DNA from: CALRQJ02 sp943370285
GTDB taxonomy: Bacteria; Bacteroidota; Bacteroidia; Chitinophagales; Chitinophagaceae
Reading direction: 5' to 3'
DNA length: 64,000 bases
Assembly (NCBI GenBank): GCA_943370285.1
Contig: CALRQJ020000001.1
Coordinates: 124,001-188,000 of the forward strand
A model generated the notes under the pieces. That model made no database searches. It saw only the letters and a program-made list of their open reading frames with translations, and had not been told where the DNA came from. Position 1 is the stretch's first letter; the number at the start of each line of letters is the position of its first letter. This document shows, piece after piece, positions 24,766 to 34,729 of this stretch. The translations under genes and the position numbers were made by a program.

Positions 24766-26058
24766 TTACTCTTTCAACTTTTCTATCAGCCAATTATTGA
24801 ATTGTATTTTTTGTTCAGGATAAATCCAATGCCCTGTTTCCAAATAAACCGCAGTTGATTTTGAGGCACTAATACTATTATATGCTGCATACATTGAAGT
24901 GGGCGGACAGGTTTCATCATTAAACCCCCATGTATAATAACCTTCTGTTTTTAAGGTTTTGGCAAAGTTGACAACATCGTAATAAGACAAAGTATTGATA
25001 ACTTCCTTATTGTTATAAAGGGGCAAGTTATTGTTGTCAAAAAAATGCGGCCACCCGCCTGCACGTTTACTGAAGTAACCAGTTAAATCGCATAAGGCAG
25101 GATGTATGGCTGCCAGATATTTAACCCGGGTGTCTAATGACGCTGTGACAATACTTAATGCTCCTCCCTGACTATTCCCACTTACAGCAAGATGCTCACC
25201 ATCAAATTCCGGAAGGCTGAGAATAAAATCATTAGCTCTGACACATCCCATATATACCCGCTTATAATAAAACTTATCTCTGCTAGCTGCATTAAAGAAA
25301 AAATATCCTTTCAAGGCCCCGGCATTTAAATCATTATAAACTGAAGGATCCAGATTCACCGGAATACCATGAATACCAATAGTAAAAACAATGATGCCTT
25401 TGTCAGCCATTTCTAGATCAGGGTTATAGGGTCTAATGCCTGCACCAGGAACCTGCAAAATGGCCGGGTACTTACCCGGCTTTTTAGGCACACACAAAAT
25501 GCCATATAATCTTGATGCACCATAGCTTTGTAAGTTTACCTGATACACATTGGTTAGCGAAGAGCTTTTATCCGGTAATAAAGTCAATTTGGTATCCAAA
25601 GGAATATTCGAAAGCTCTTCTTTTGCCTTTTGCCAGAAAGCGTCAAAGTCTGCAGGCTTTGTAACCGTAGGTTGTATCTTCTCAATATCATATCCTATGG
25701 TCACCAGATTTCTATACTGCTTATTTTGCCAGGTAGTGGTTACCACACAGCGAAGAAAACCTGGTTCTTTCATTGTATAATTACCAGTCGTAAAACTTCC
25801 TTCAGACATTTGCAATGAGTCAATAACAAAAGGTTTCATTCTTTCGGGTCCAATCTGGTAAACAACCTTTACGTTTTTAACAGCTATACCATTTCTTAAT
25901 ACTGAAATTTTGAAATTTGAATTATCGCCAATTTTACATTCCCATTTTTCATGATTGGGGGTAATCATTACTTTAATAAGCTGTTCTGTTGGTTGTGCCC
26001 ATCCAATAGAAACAACCGAAAGAAATAGTATCAGCAGCAGACAATTAATCTTCTTCAT
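24766..26058 (-). CDS. Acetyl esterase, carbohydrate esterase family 7 (AXE1)
   Basis: This 430-residue secreted esterase has a signal peptide ending IGWAQ. An N-terminal beta-rich extension (25-130) precedes the AXE1 alpha/beta-hydrolase domain. The CE7 catalytic triad is visible: Ser296 in SGNSQGGA, Asp381 in NDETCPPTS and His410 in ETGHW; the RAND-like segment (VRANDFILSLPEFD) is also typical. CE7 members deacetylate acetylated xylo-oligosaccharides (and cephalosporin C). It is 30 bp upstream of GH10 and 4 bp downstream of GH2, so clearly in the same transcript. Acetyl removal would expose the chain for the lyases or xylanase. Confidence 0.9.
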   Translation of the reverse strand: MKKINCLLLILFLSVVSIGWAQPTEQLIKVMITPNHEKWECKIGDNSNFKISVLRNGIAVKNVKVVYQIGPERMKPFVIDSLQMSEGSFTTGNYTMKEPGFLRCVVTTTWQNKQYRNLVTIGYDIEKIQPTVTKPADFDAFWQKAKEELSNIPLDTKLTLLPDKSSSLTNVYQVNLQSYGASRLYGILCVPKKPGKYPAILQVPGAGIRPYNPDLEMADKGIIVFTIGIHGIPVNLDPSVYNDLNAGALKGYFFFNAASRDKFYYKRVYMGCVRANDFILSLPEFDGEHLAVSGNSQGGALSIVTASLDTRVKYLAAIHPALCDLTGYFSKRAGGWPHFFDNNNLPLYNNKEVINTLSYYDVVNFAKTLKTEGYYTWGFNDETCPPTSMYAAYNSISASKSTAVYLETGHWIYPEQKIQFNNWLIEKLKE

Positions 26059-26062
26059 TTTT

Positions 26063-28933
26063 TCAATTTAATATGTGAAATTTTGGTGCACTGTTATATC
26101 CTTCCGTTCTGATTTTAACCCCCTTTTCATTTCCAGTATAGTTTACCTCAATTGCCCTTTTCTCCATTGGCATTAGCGTGAAATACCCATCACTGAAATA
26201 AGCTGGTAGCAGAATATTATTATTTGTATCTGAGAGGTTTAATTTTATGCCTACTACCGGTGAAGTTGACTTGTTTTCTACCTCTATCAACCACTTGCCA
26301 TTCATTGATTTGCTTTTCGTAATATTTAATGAAACATCCGGCAGCTTATTGAAAGCCAGGAAATTACCTGTTTCCTTATTTGATTTCCAATATTCATTCG
26401 CCGACAATACTTTTCCATCTGAAGTTTTTAATTGAATTTTTATCAGGTAAACTTCAGGCAAATTAATTTCAGAAAAATCCGGTGTAAATATTTCAGTCTT
26501 ACTATTTTGAAGAACGTCTGTTTTTTTAGTAGTGGTGAAAAGTATTTTTCCATAAATATCGATAACTGAAAAAGTAAGATTGACTGATTTGTAATTTTGC
26601 AGGGTTGTATTCACTGCAATCACTTTATTATCATGCAAATTCATTTGTACATGCACCGGCTCGCAGGCTTTCATGGTACCAAAATAGGAACCATGCGTTT
26701 CAAAATCCCATGAGTAAGTTTGCCAGATCATGCTGGGCCATGCAGGATGTGTCATCCATAGTAAAACACCACTAGCTCTATCCCACATTTTACTGTTCCA
26801 TGCTTCAAACATGGCACGATGACTTTCATAATTGACCAATTGTACTTTTCTCGAAAATGCTTCAATCCCTTGTGGCTTTCCATATAAACTATCTACTGCC
26901 CGCAGGTACCCTTCGAGGTTTTGATTGTTTGAATGCAGGTCGTGGTAGTGCCATACATCATTAATAGGCCATTGATCTTCGGGTTTAATAAACTTCTTTA
27001 ATGTAGTGGCAACAGGAACTGAGAAAGTGCCTATTTCTGTACTAAATCCTTCTGCATATTTAGTGAAATAAAGGGCAGGGTCTTGAATATAGTGCCAGTC
27101 TCCGCTTTGACGCAGATTGATTTCCCGGGAGTTGCCATTATAATGCCGTGTACCATCTTCCTCCATCAATTGCCTGTACAACTCATCTTCAATACCAACC
27201 GGAGCATACCCTTCATTGCGGGGGCACCAAATGGCAATTGAAGGATGGTTGCGAAAACGACGGATTGTTTCCAAACTATTCACCAAAAATAATTGCTGAT
27301 CCAATGGGTTAAGATTATACCCTTCAGTAGAAATCCAGAAATCATTCCAAACTAACATTCCGTATTCATCAGCCAATTCAAAAAAAGCTTCCTCAGTACA
27401 TTCGCCTGTCCAGTTTCGAATCATATTGTAGTTAGCTTCTTTGTGCAATCGAAAGGATGGTTCCAATTGCTCTTTGGATACTTTTTTCATGGCATCGTCC
27501 ATACCCCAATTTCCACCTCTGCAAAAAACAGATTGTCCATTTACTTTTATAACCAGGAAAGGATTATTGCTTTGTGATATTGTCTGAAAAATACTGGTAT
27601 CAACCCCTTGTCTTAATGATGGAATGAATATTTTATTCTCAAAATCTCTACGCTTTACGTTATCGAATATGGGCTTTTTTTCTTTTATATCAGTTGGACT
27701 ATAGGCAACCCGCCAACCTTGTTTTTGAGGTGCGTCAATCATCATTTCATAGGAAAATTCACGAATACCAAAACGAACCTGTTGTTCATCAGAAATGCGA
27801 TTATTGTTATCAGTAACCGTCAATGCCAGTTGATACATTGAAGGATTACCATAACCATTGGGCCACCAAAGTTTTGGTTGAACCAATCGCAATGAAGGGT
27901 GGGTTGCAGGGGAGAATATAACTTGTTGGTTTTCGCCTGCTGCTAACTTAACCAGCTTTTCCACATTAATGTTACCTATGGCTCCTTTTACTAATATGGA
28001 CTGTTCCAGATTGCTATTATTTTTTACTCCTACTTTAATAGTAATTTCAGCTGATGAGGTGTCTGGCAAAGGAAGATCAGTAATTACTTGAGGATTGGAT
28101 AAAGTAACTGCTTTTGTATAATGAAGTTGCACATCCTGCCATATACCAATATTTCTATCACGGATGCCAGGAACCCAATCCCAACCCTCTGAAGAAATAA
28201 AGGTAGGTCCATCCAATGCAAGTTGTCCGCCATTGGGGCCCATGCCTGCTAATTTTGATTGCTCATGCGGAATGCCAGGATTGGGCGGAGGATAAATGTG
28301 CACTGCAAGTATATTCTTTTTATCTTTCTGAATAATTCCTGTTACATTAAAATTACCGCTAACAAATGCCCCCTTCATGGAACCAATAAGTTTTCCATTC
28401 AACCATATATCTGCTTTGTAATTAATGCCATTTAATTGTAACCAGGCTATTTTATTTACATCTTCTGAAGGAGCAGAAAAAGAAATTCTATACCACCAAT
28501 CCTTTCTGCACAAGTCTTCAGGAATAGCCATATTATTCAATCCTATGTAAGGATCAGGATAAACACCTTGCTGAACTAGAGTAGTCAATACCGTTCCAGG
28601 AACCACCGCATTGTACCACTTATTGCTGTTATAATTTGCAGAAAATATTGATTGTTCATTTGCGGTAACTGTATTACCATCTGCCAATTCCCAACCATTG
28701 TTTAATTGGTAATTTCCCTGATCATTTTTAATCAATTTGGATATGGCAGGCAGTTTACCTTTTTTTGCAGGAACATCTAGTTTTGAAATTCCTACAGGCA
28801 AACTGGCATCAGGCTGTGGCCTTGTAAGGCCAAAATTTGTTTTGCCCTGACCATATACGAATGGTGATATATATATCATCAAAAACCATGTAATGATGCA
28901 TACTATTTTGACTACTGATTTAGATATTGACAT
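26063..28933 (-). CDS. Glycoside hydrolase family 2 (exo-beta-glucosaminidase/mannosidase-like)
   Basis: This is a 956-residue GH2 enzyme with signal peptide. The domain order is a jelly-roll sugar-binding domain (about 85-270, GTVLTTLVQQGVYPDPYIGLNN), an immunoglobulin-like domain (about 275-390), a TIM barrel (about 460-700) and C-terminal beta domains. The acid/base is Glu574 in IWCPRNEG, the nucleophile probably Glu633 in GFSTEIGTFS; CRGGNWGMDDAM is a motif of the glucosaminidase/mannosidase-like branch rather than of beta-galactosidases. Substrate is therefore likely a beta-linked mannose, glucosamine or a uronide; the sequence does not decide. Confidence 0.85.
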   Translation of the reverse strand: MSISKSVVKIVCIITWFLMIYISPFVYGQGKTNFGLTRPQPDASLPVGISKLDVPAKKGKLPAISKLIKNDQGNYQLNNGWELADGNTVTANEQSIFSANYNSNKWYNAVVPGTVLTTLVQQGVYPDPYIGLNNMAIPEDLCRKDWWYRISFSAPSEDVNKIAWLQLNGINYKADIWLNGKLIGSMKGAFVSGNFNVTGIIQKDKKNILAVHIYPPPNPGIPHEQSKLAGMGPNGGQLALDGPTFISSEGWDWVPGIRDRNIGIWQDVQLHYTKAVTLSNPQVITDLPLPDTSSAEITIKVGVKNNSNLEQSILVKGAIGNINVEKLVKLAAGENQQVIFSPATHPSLRLVQPKLWWPNGYGNPSMYQLALTVTDNNNRISDEQQVRFGIREFSYEMMIDAPQKQGWRVAYSPTDIKEKKPIFDNVKRRDFENKIFIPSLRQGVDTSIFQTISQSNNPFLVIKVNGQSVFCRGGNWGMDDAMKKVSKEQLEPSFRLHKEANYNMIRNWTGECTEEAFFELADEYGMLVWNDFWISTEGYNLNPLDQQLFLVNSLETIRRFRNHPSIAIWCPRNEGYAPVGIEDELYRQLMEEDGTRHYNGNSREINLRQSGDWHYIQDPALYFTKYAEGFSTEIGTFSVPVATTLKKFIKPEDQWPINDVWHYHDLHSNNQNLEGYLRAVDSLYGKPQGIEAFSRKVQLVNYESHRAMFEAWNSKMWDRASGVLLWMTHPAWPSMIWQTYSWDFETHGSYFGTMKACEPVHVQMNLHDNKVIAVNTTLQNYKSVNLTFSVIDIYGKILFTTTKKTDVLQNSKTEIFTPDFSEINLPEVYLIKIQLKTSDGKVLSANEYWKSNKETGNFLAFNKLPDVSLNITKSKSMNGKWLIEVENKSTSPVVGIKLNLSDTNNNILLPAYFSDGYFTLMPMEKRAIEVNYTGNEKGVKIRTEGYNSAPKFHILN

Positions 28934-28970
28934 AACGTGTATTTAAAATGCTTGTATAGAAATATTAATT

Positions 28971-30941
28971 TCATTGAATCACTTTTTCGTTAAAAGGAAT
29001 CATAGGTAAACCTGATGAGTTATACAATGTTGCCATTGGATTGGATTGCCAGGCATATTGCACCCTAACCGGATGCAACACCTCTTTTGAACTTACTACA
29101 ATGGTTTGTCCATCAATAACAGCATTGGCCCAGAACCACTTACCTGTACTATCTGAAACGGCGAAACCAGCAATCGGCGAATTCCCTTTATTTACAAGTC
29201 CATTCTCGGCATAAGTAAATGAAATGCTCACTTGATTACCTTTTATGATGGCTGATTTAAACAAGGGGCCAGAACCAATAACATTTTGATGATATACTTG
29301 CTGTTGAGCTGCCAGATAAAGCCGGCGTCCAACCTCTTGCTTATTAGGCGGATGAATATTGAATTCATCCCCAATATCAATAGCACAAGCCATTGCAGTA
29401 TTGTTTGATGAAAACAAGGTACTCCTTTGAGCATCCCTGAATTGTGCCCAGTCATCATTGGCAACTGGCATATCAGATCTCGACTTATAGCTAGCTAATT
29501 GAACATAGAGAAATGGTGTATAACCCTGCTTCCATCGAACCCGCCAATCATCAATCAACATGGGTTGCAGCTCAACATATTGTTTTGCTTTTGAAGCATT
29601 ATTCTCTCCCTGATACCAGAGAAATCCTTTTATGCCATATGGAATCAACGGATGAATCATTCCATTGAAATTTACGGTAGCTTTATTATAATAATCTTGC
29701 CAACCTGCCACTGCAGGCTCAATCGTGTTGCTGTGTTTCCAATCGCCATCCAATGCAAGTTGTTTTCCATCTGCAGATTGTAAATAACAATTGGTATTGC
29801 GATCGCCAATATCAGCAGTACCCCAATTTACATACATGCGAATTGCCAGAATATTCTTTCCTGCAATCAACAACCCTTTTGGAATAACAACCGTTTTATT
29901 CTTCAACTTTGAAACACCCTGAGCCAATTCTTTTCCATTGAGATACACATGATCATTTTGATCTTTGATTGGAAGGAATAACTCCTGTACATTTTTTATA
30001 TCAGATTTAGTTAGCTCAAATGTTTTACGCATCCAAATGAGGCCCCAATAATTACCATATCCCATTTTAGCAGAAGACAAAGGGAACTGCGTTTTTGCCC
30101 ATCCCGTATCATTGAAAGTCAATTGTGGTACACCTAATTTCAGACCATTAAAAGAGGTTTTTGCAACAACGTCCCTATCCGCTTCGGCTTTCAATGATTT
30201 TCTTACATATTCATTCCAATGTGCCGAATCTTCGTCCCTTTTATTTAAAACTGCAGTAAAATCAGGATGGGTTATTAACCGGTCTTTACTCATCCAGGTT
30301 TCAATACCAGTAGCTCCCCTTGCCGCAACAATAATTCCTACTGGAATATGTTGATCAATATGCAAGGACCTTGCAAAGAAATAAGCAACTGCAGAAAATA
30401 ATGGAGCATTTTGAGCATTACAGACCTTCCACTCTTTTTGAATTATATCATCAACAGGAATGATAGAGGTGACATTATCAACTACACGGAAACGTATATC
30501 TGGATAGTTAGCATTTTTTATTTCTTCTTCTTTGTTAGTTATCTCCGAACCCATCCGCCATTCCATATTCGATTGGCCGGAAGCGACCCATACCTCACCT
30601 AACATTATATTATTATAGTTAATAGTTTCCTTGCCAGAAGAAATGTTCAACTGATACACTTTACCATCTGCCTGCAGGGCAGGCAAATAACCCATCCATT
30701 TTCCTTGCTCATCACTCTTTACCATTATTTGATTACCACCAAGCGATATAGTTACTATGGAAGATGATTTTGCCAGGCCCCAAACTGGAATAGAAATACC
30801 TTGTTGCAAAATGGCATTGTCGCCGAAAATCCCTGCCGCTTTAAGTTGCCCATTTACTTTGGCAATAGAAAAAATACACAGAACAATAATGCTGCAAAAC
30901 AATTTGCAAATCCAATCATATCCGGTTTTCGATGACATCAT
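28971..30941 (-). CDS. Sialate O-acetylesterase-type (SGNH) acetyl esterase
   Basis: This 656-residue secreted protein has an N-terminal signal/anchor and a beta-domain before the SGNH block I VWVASGQSNMEWRMG (nucleophile Ser124). A beta-sandwich insertion (about 265-400, with KTFELTKSDIKNVQELFLPIKDQ in parts) sits inside the catalytic domain, as in SIAE-like esterases. FLWYQGENNA is the oxyanion region and DIGDEFNIHPPNKQEVGRR supplies the Asp-x-x-His. Family members remove O-acetyl groups from sialic acid, xylose, xyloglucan side chains or other sugars. In this setting O-acetyls of the target glycan are more likely than sialate. Confidence 0.88.
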   Translation of the reverse strand: MMSSKTGYDWICKLFCSIIVLCIFSIAKVNGQLKAAGIFGDNAILQQGISIPVWGLAKSSSIVTISLGGNQIMVKSDEQGKWMGYLPALQADGKVYQLNISSGKETINYNNIMLGEVWVASGQSNMEWRMGSEITNKEEEIKNANYPDIRFRVVDNVTSIIPVDDIIQKEWKVCNAQNAPLFSAVAYFFARSLHIDQHIPVGIIVAARGATGIETWMSKDRLITHPDFTAVLNKRDEDSAHWNEYVRKSLKAEADRDVVAKTSFNGLKLGVPQLTFNDTGWAKTQFPLSSAKMGYGNYWGLIWMRKTFELTKSDIKNVQELFLPIKDQNDHVYLNGKELAQGVSKLKNKTVVIPKGLLIAGKNILAIRMYVNWGTADIGDRNTNCYLQSADGKQLALDGDWKHSNTIEPAVAGWQDYYNKATVNFNGMIHPLIPYGIKGFLWYQGENNASKAKQYVELQPMLIDDWRVRWKQGYTPFLYVQLASYKSRSDMPVANDDWAQFRDAQRSTLFSSNNTAMACAIDIGDEFNIHPPNKQEVGRRLYLAAQQQVYHQNVIGSGPLFKSAIIKGNQVSISFTYAENGLVNKGNSPIAGFAVSDSTGKWFWANAVIDGQTIVVSSKEVLHPVRVQYAWQSNPMATLYNSSGLPMIPFNEKVIQ

Positions 30942-30958
30942 ATTGCTTTAGCGCTTGT

Positions 30959-32914
30959 TTATTGATGAGTTTTATTATTAGTCAACTTCTTCAAGGGTTC
31001 AAATACTACTTGTATTTTTTCTGAATGGATTTTTTCCATTTTAATAGCCAGTTTTTTGAATCCAACGTTATCTGAATTTTTTGTCAATGGAAATAATTGA
31101 CCAGGCAGGTAAGCAGCATCTAATACCTGGAACACTGCATTGGCAGGACTTTTAATTGTAGCTATCATTTCTTTATTATTTATTTGTAACAAAGCAGATT
31201 TGCCACCAGCACGAATGCTAATAGCTGCTTTTGTATGCATGCTCCACCAAACAGTGGCTGTTGCATTTGCAACAAAATCATCCTGCACAGTAATAACCGA
31301 TGTGGATTTATTTAATTGAATTTTACGGGAGTAAGTTTTTACATCACGGGAATAACAGTTGGTAAGATTTAGTGTATATGAACTTTCATTTACACCAATC
31401 TGCTGACTTAATAAAGTGGCTGCACCCATTTCATTTTGATCAGGACTGGCAGATGGATTAAACACCAGGCAATTTTTTCCTTCGGCTCTTAATCTGTAGA
31501 AATGCCATCGGCCTGCAACCGCTTGTATGGAATCTACCCCTTTATATGTAGGCAATGTGGTTTTAGAGAAATAACCCGGATATGTATAATCATCGCGGCC
31601 AAGGTTGCCATAAGCCCAAACTTCCCCTAATGCCTGTATATCAAAACTGCCCGCATCTAAATGCCCGTGGTTAGCAAAATTACTCCCCCCATGCATTGAT
31701 ACAAATGCAGCATTTTTATTCCATCCATCTCTTAACGACATTACTTCAATACCATGGATATAGTTTTCTAATGAAATTGTTCTGGCAGTAGATTTTGCCT
31801 TAACCATATTGGGGTTGTAATACAACATATCCATCCAATTCATCGTATTGGTTTCTTTACATAGATCGTATTGCATTTTTGCAAGGGCAGAATCGTTGTT
31901 GTTTTTGGCAAACCAAAAAAAAGAACGACTTCTTCCATTCTTCACGGGATCATCGCCAATACTTAAACTGCTAACCGGACCAGAAACATAAGCAGGGAAC
32001 CATCCTGTTTTTTTAAACCCTGGCATTTGATCTAATCCGAATGCAGAACCCAATACCCGTTGCATGCTTTCCATGGCAATGGTAGTGTACATCAGGCCAT
32101 AGCCCCAATACATTAAGCCTTCTTCACTTTGTCCATCGGGCTCAAAAGATTGAATGTATTTTGGCAGGGCATTGATGGCCAAAGCAATAATCTCACTCAT
32201 TTCCTGAGGGTCATCTTCATACATTGCCAAAGCAGCCATAATGATCCCGCCGTTGCAGATGCCATTCCAATTGTGATTGGCTGTTGACCACCATATTCTC
32301 TTTTGTAATTGTTCTTTCCCTGGTTTTAATACATGTTTCATTACAGCATCCTTCATCATTTTTTTTTCATCGACACTCAGGAAGGTGTACAATGCATCAT
32401 ATGCCAATGCAAAATCAAAACCGCTAATTCCTGCATCTAAAAAATGGCGGTTAGCACCCCAATCAGGAAAAGAGCTCATCAATTCAAATTGATTTACTAT
32501 TCTACGTGCATAAGAAGTATCGCCGGTGAGTTGATACATCATTACTAGTGGCGGTAATTGAACAGCAAACTTGTGAACAGAAGGCACCCTGAGTTTTGCA
32601 TCATCAAGAAAGTATTTCAATAATGGTTGTTGTAGGGTTTCATTAGCCTCTTTCTTATTTTGCAAAAAACCAATTCTGATGAGTGTATCGCCCTGCTTAT
32701 ACAACCTATTTAATCTGGCAATATCGTTGGTAGAAAAAAATAATCTTGGATGAATGTTTTTTATTGTGGAAGCATCTAATCGCTCCTTAATCATTGCTGC
32801 AGTAACAGGAGTAAAACCTAATTCATTCTTTTGGCATACTGATTCTTTTGATAGAAAAAGTATAGTTATAAAAAAGGCATACCTAACAATAATATTATTG
32901 ATCATCATCTTCAT
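30959..32914 (-). CDS. Heparinase II/III-fold polysaccharide lyase (paralogue A, soluble)
   Basis: This 651-residue protein has a signal peptide. An N-terminal (alpha/alpha) toroid (about 55-370) is followed by a beta-sandwich. Conserved lyase residues are visible: TANHNWNGICNGG (211-223), Tyr269 in EEGLMYWGYGL, and His416/His418 in NFANHGHLDAGSFDI. Members of this fold (PL12, PL15, PL17, PL21 and others) cut heparin, alginate or related uronides, often exolytically. It is a clear paralogue of the lipoprotein at 43352-45682 over the whole catalytic region. Heparin itself is only one option; a general uronate-polymer lyase is the safe call. Confidence 0.85.
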   Translation of the reverse strand: MKMMINNIIVRYAFFITILFLSKESVCQKNELGFTPVTAAMIKERLDASTIKNIHPRLFFSTNDIARLNRLYKQGDTLIRIGFLQNKKEANETLQQPLLKYFLDDAKLRVPSVHKFAVQLPPLVMMYQLTGDTSYARRIVNQFELMSSFPDWGANRHFLDAGISGFDFALAYDALYTFLSVDEKKMMKDAVMKHVLKPGKEQLQKRIWWSTANHNWNGICNGGIIMAALAMYEDDPQEMSEIIALAINALPKYIQSFEPDGQSEEGLMYWGYGLMYTTIAMESMQRVLGSAFGLDQMPGFKKTGWFPAYVSGPVSSLSIGDDPVKNGRSRSFFWFAKNNNDSALAKMQYDLCKETNTMNWMDMLYYNPNMVKAKSTARTISLENYIHGIEVMSLRDGWNKNAAFVSMHGGSNFANHGHLDAGSFDIQALGEVWAYGNLGRDDYTYPGYFSKTTLPTYKGVDSIQAVAGRWHFYRLRAEGKNCLVFNPSASPDQNEMGAATLLSQQIGVNESSYTLNLTNCYSRDVKTYSRKIQLNKSTSVITVQDDFVANATATVWWSMHTKAAISIRAGGKSALLQINNKEMIATIKSPANAVFQVLDAAYLPGQLFPLTKNSDNVGFKKLAIKMEKIHSEKIQVVFEPLKKLTNNKTHQ

Positions 32915-32918
32915 TTTT

Positions 32919-34724
32919 TTACTTCCAAAGCATAGTCCAATTACCAGAATAATAGGCTTTATCTATTAATGCTACTAATTGCTGATTATTATCTAAACGG
33001 GCCTGATACCTTAGGTCTTGATAAATGTAAAAGTTGAGCCAAAAAGAATAATCATATTTCTCTTGCAAAGAATGTGGCTGTTTGTAAAATGAATACCAAT
33101 AAGTATTGATATTATATTTTTCAGCAGCTTTCAAAGCCAGCAGGGCCCTACTCCAATTTTTTTCAGTGATTGTTTTGAACAAAGTTGAAAACCCTTTGTA
33201 ACTGACATCCCCAGTATTAACCAGGTTTTGTTTATCGCTAATACCCATTTTTTTGAATGAAACTGAATCTTCAAATATTTTATCACCATCTAGGTCATAC
33301 AATACTTGATCTATAAATCCATTTCCATCAGTGTCTTCATATTTTATACTGGCAAATTTTTCGGGCATTAATTGCAATCTCTTCCTATTCCATTTTTCAT
33401 AAAATCCTCCAAAGCCCTGGTATGAAAATGCAGTTTGATCTATTCGCCATCCGCCCCACTCAGCTCCATACAAATGAATACGACCATCAAAAGCACCGAT
33501 ATATAATTTTCCTTTCCCTGAATTATCCATATCAAATTCACCCCGATCGCCAATTGCATCTGACTGTCCATTATTATCAAGGCCTCCACCTTCAATTCCT
33601 GTTTTCCAAAAATCGAGTGGGTCGTAAAATTCTACCCTTTCCCATCGGTTGCAATCATCATCTTCATCAAATACCAGGCGGCATTGCTGCCAATCTCCTT
33701 TTTTAAAAATCATTTGATACGCCGTATCTCTATCCGGATAAAAAAGGGTATCAATATTTCGCCAACGGCTATCATACATAAAACTGTTTGCAGCAGTAAG
33801 CCCTCTTAATCCCTTGAACCGATGACCCTGATCTTCATAAGCAAACCCTTTGCCTTTAAACAGCAAACTCATGTCAAAATCAAATTCATTACCAGCACCA
33901 TTATCATTATCAAGGTCCCAGGTAACAGCTGCATAATCAATTTTTTTAGTGAATTGTACATCCAAACTAGAGTCAATTAAATTGAAACCATTTTTTTTAT
34001 TATTGGCACTATCTCTAAAAACAGGAGTATCCACTAAACGTATTGCCCATTCAGTTAGCCCATCCTTGTCTGTATCATAAAAAATAAAGGGGTTCTCCCA
34101 ATTATATCTTAGATCACTGATTCTAAAACTGGAAGCATGCATTTTTAGAAAAGTAGAATTGCCGCTATAGTCTTTGTAAAAGTTGGCATGGCCGTAATGC
34201 TCCCATGCCCTCATCATAATTTTATTCCAATCTACATAATGCATTATCTGGTCTTTGTCTACATCCAGCACATACATAAAATCGGCACCCCAATCAAAAT
34301 AGTTTCTAACTTTTGTTCCGGCGTTGTTTACGATTAATTGAATATCTGCTTTGCCATCATGATCTTCATCTATCCAATCGATGCTGAAGTCAAATGGCCC
34401 GGCAAAAATTCCATCTTTATTTTTGTCGATTAATAAGCAATCATTATCAGTATCTCCTTCTTTGTCTCCTTGCTTCATATCATCGTCATCATCAATCCAT
34501 ATAATGGGAATCGAGTCATTCAACATTGCTTTTAAGATGTCTGGATCGCCATCTTTGTCTAAATCAAAATAAGTAATTTTAGAGATTATTGGTACCATTC
34601 TCCATGGCAATAATTGTGTGTTATGATTCCAATAAGAAATAGTATTTTTTTGAGAAAATAAACTTGATGAATAAAAAATAATTATCAAGAAAATAGTACT
34701 ATTTATTAAATACTTTTTTAGCAT
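32919..34724 (-). CDS. Secreted Asp-rich, calcium-binding-like protein of unknown function
   Basis: This 601-residue protein has a signal peptide (ending SSLFSQ). It is packed with EF-hand/dockerin/FG-GAP-type Asp loops: DLDKDGDPD (about 54-62), DDDDDMKQGDKEGDTDND (79-95), DKNKDG, DEDHDGKAD (119-127), DVDKD, DTDKDGLTE (217-225), DLDNDNGAGNEFDFD, and later DEDDDCN, DTDGNGFID, DLDGDKIFED. Aromatics (Trp, Tyr) are spread between them, as in beta-propeller carbohydrate-binding or catalytic proteins. It stands between the sulfatase (5 bp) and the heparinase-type gene (4 bp), so it is in the operon and presumably acts on the glycan. I do not recognise a CAZy family. A calcium-stabilised propeller lyase or binding protein is a guess. 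Confidence 0.6.
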   Translation of the reverse strand: MLKKYLINSTIFLIIIFYSSSLFSQKNTISYWNHNTQLLPWRMVPIISKITYFDLDKDGDPDILKAMLNDSIPIIWIDDDDDMKQGDKEGDTDNDCLLIDKNKDGIFAGPFDFSIDWIDEDHDGKADIQLIVNNAGTKVRNYFDWGADFMYVLDVDKDQIMHYVDWNKIMMRAWEHYGHANFYKDYSGNSTFLKMHASSFRISDLRYNWENPFIFYDTDKDGLTEWAIRLVDTPVFRDSANNKKNGFNLIDSSLDVQFTKKIDYAAVTWDLDNDNGAGNEFDFDMSLLFKGKGFAYEDQGHRFKGLRGLTAANSFMYDSRWRNIDTLFYPDRDTAYQMIFKKGDWQQCRLVFDEDDDCNRWERVEFYDPLDFWKTGIEGGGLDNNGQSDAIGDRGEFDMDNSGKGKLYIGAFDGRIHLYGAEWGGWRIDQTAFSYQGFGGFYEKWNRKRLQLMPEKFASIKYEDTDGNGFIDQVLYDLDGDKIFEDSVSFKKMGISDKQNLVNTGDVSYKGFSTLFKTITEKNWSRALLALKAAEKYNINTYWYSFYKQPHSLQEKYDYSFWLNFYIYQDLRYQARLDNNQQLVALIDKAYYSGNWTMLWK

Positions 34725-34729
34725 ATTTA

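Noticed and set aside
28971..30941. Host sialic-acid deacetylation as the role of the SGNH esterase
   Set aside because: No other sialic acid gene (nanA, nanE, sialidase) is present; deacetylation of the PUL's own glycan is simpler.
30959..32914. Naming the lyases as heparin or alginate specific
   Set aside because: The fold is shared by many lyase families, and neither the PL number nor the substrate can be read without a profile search.
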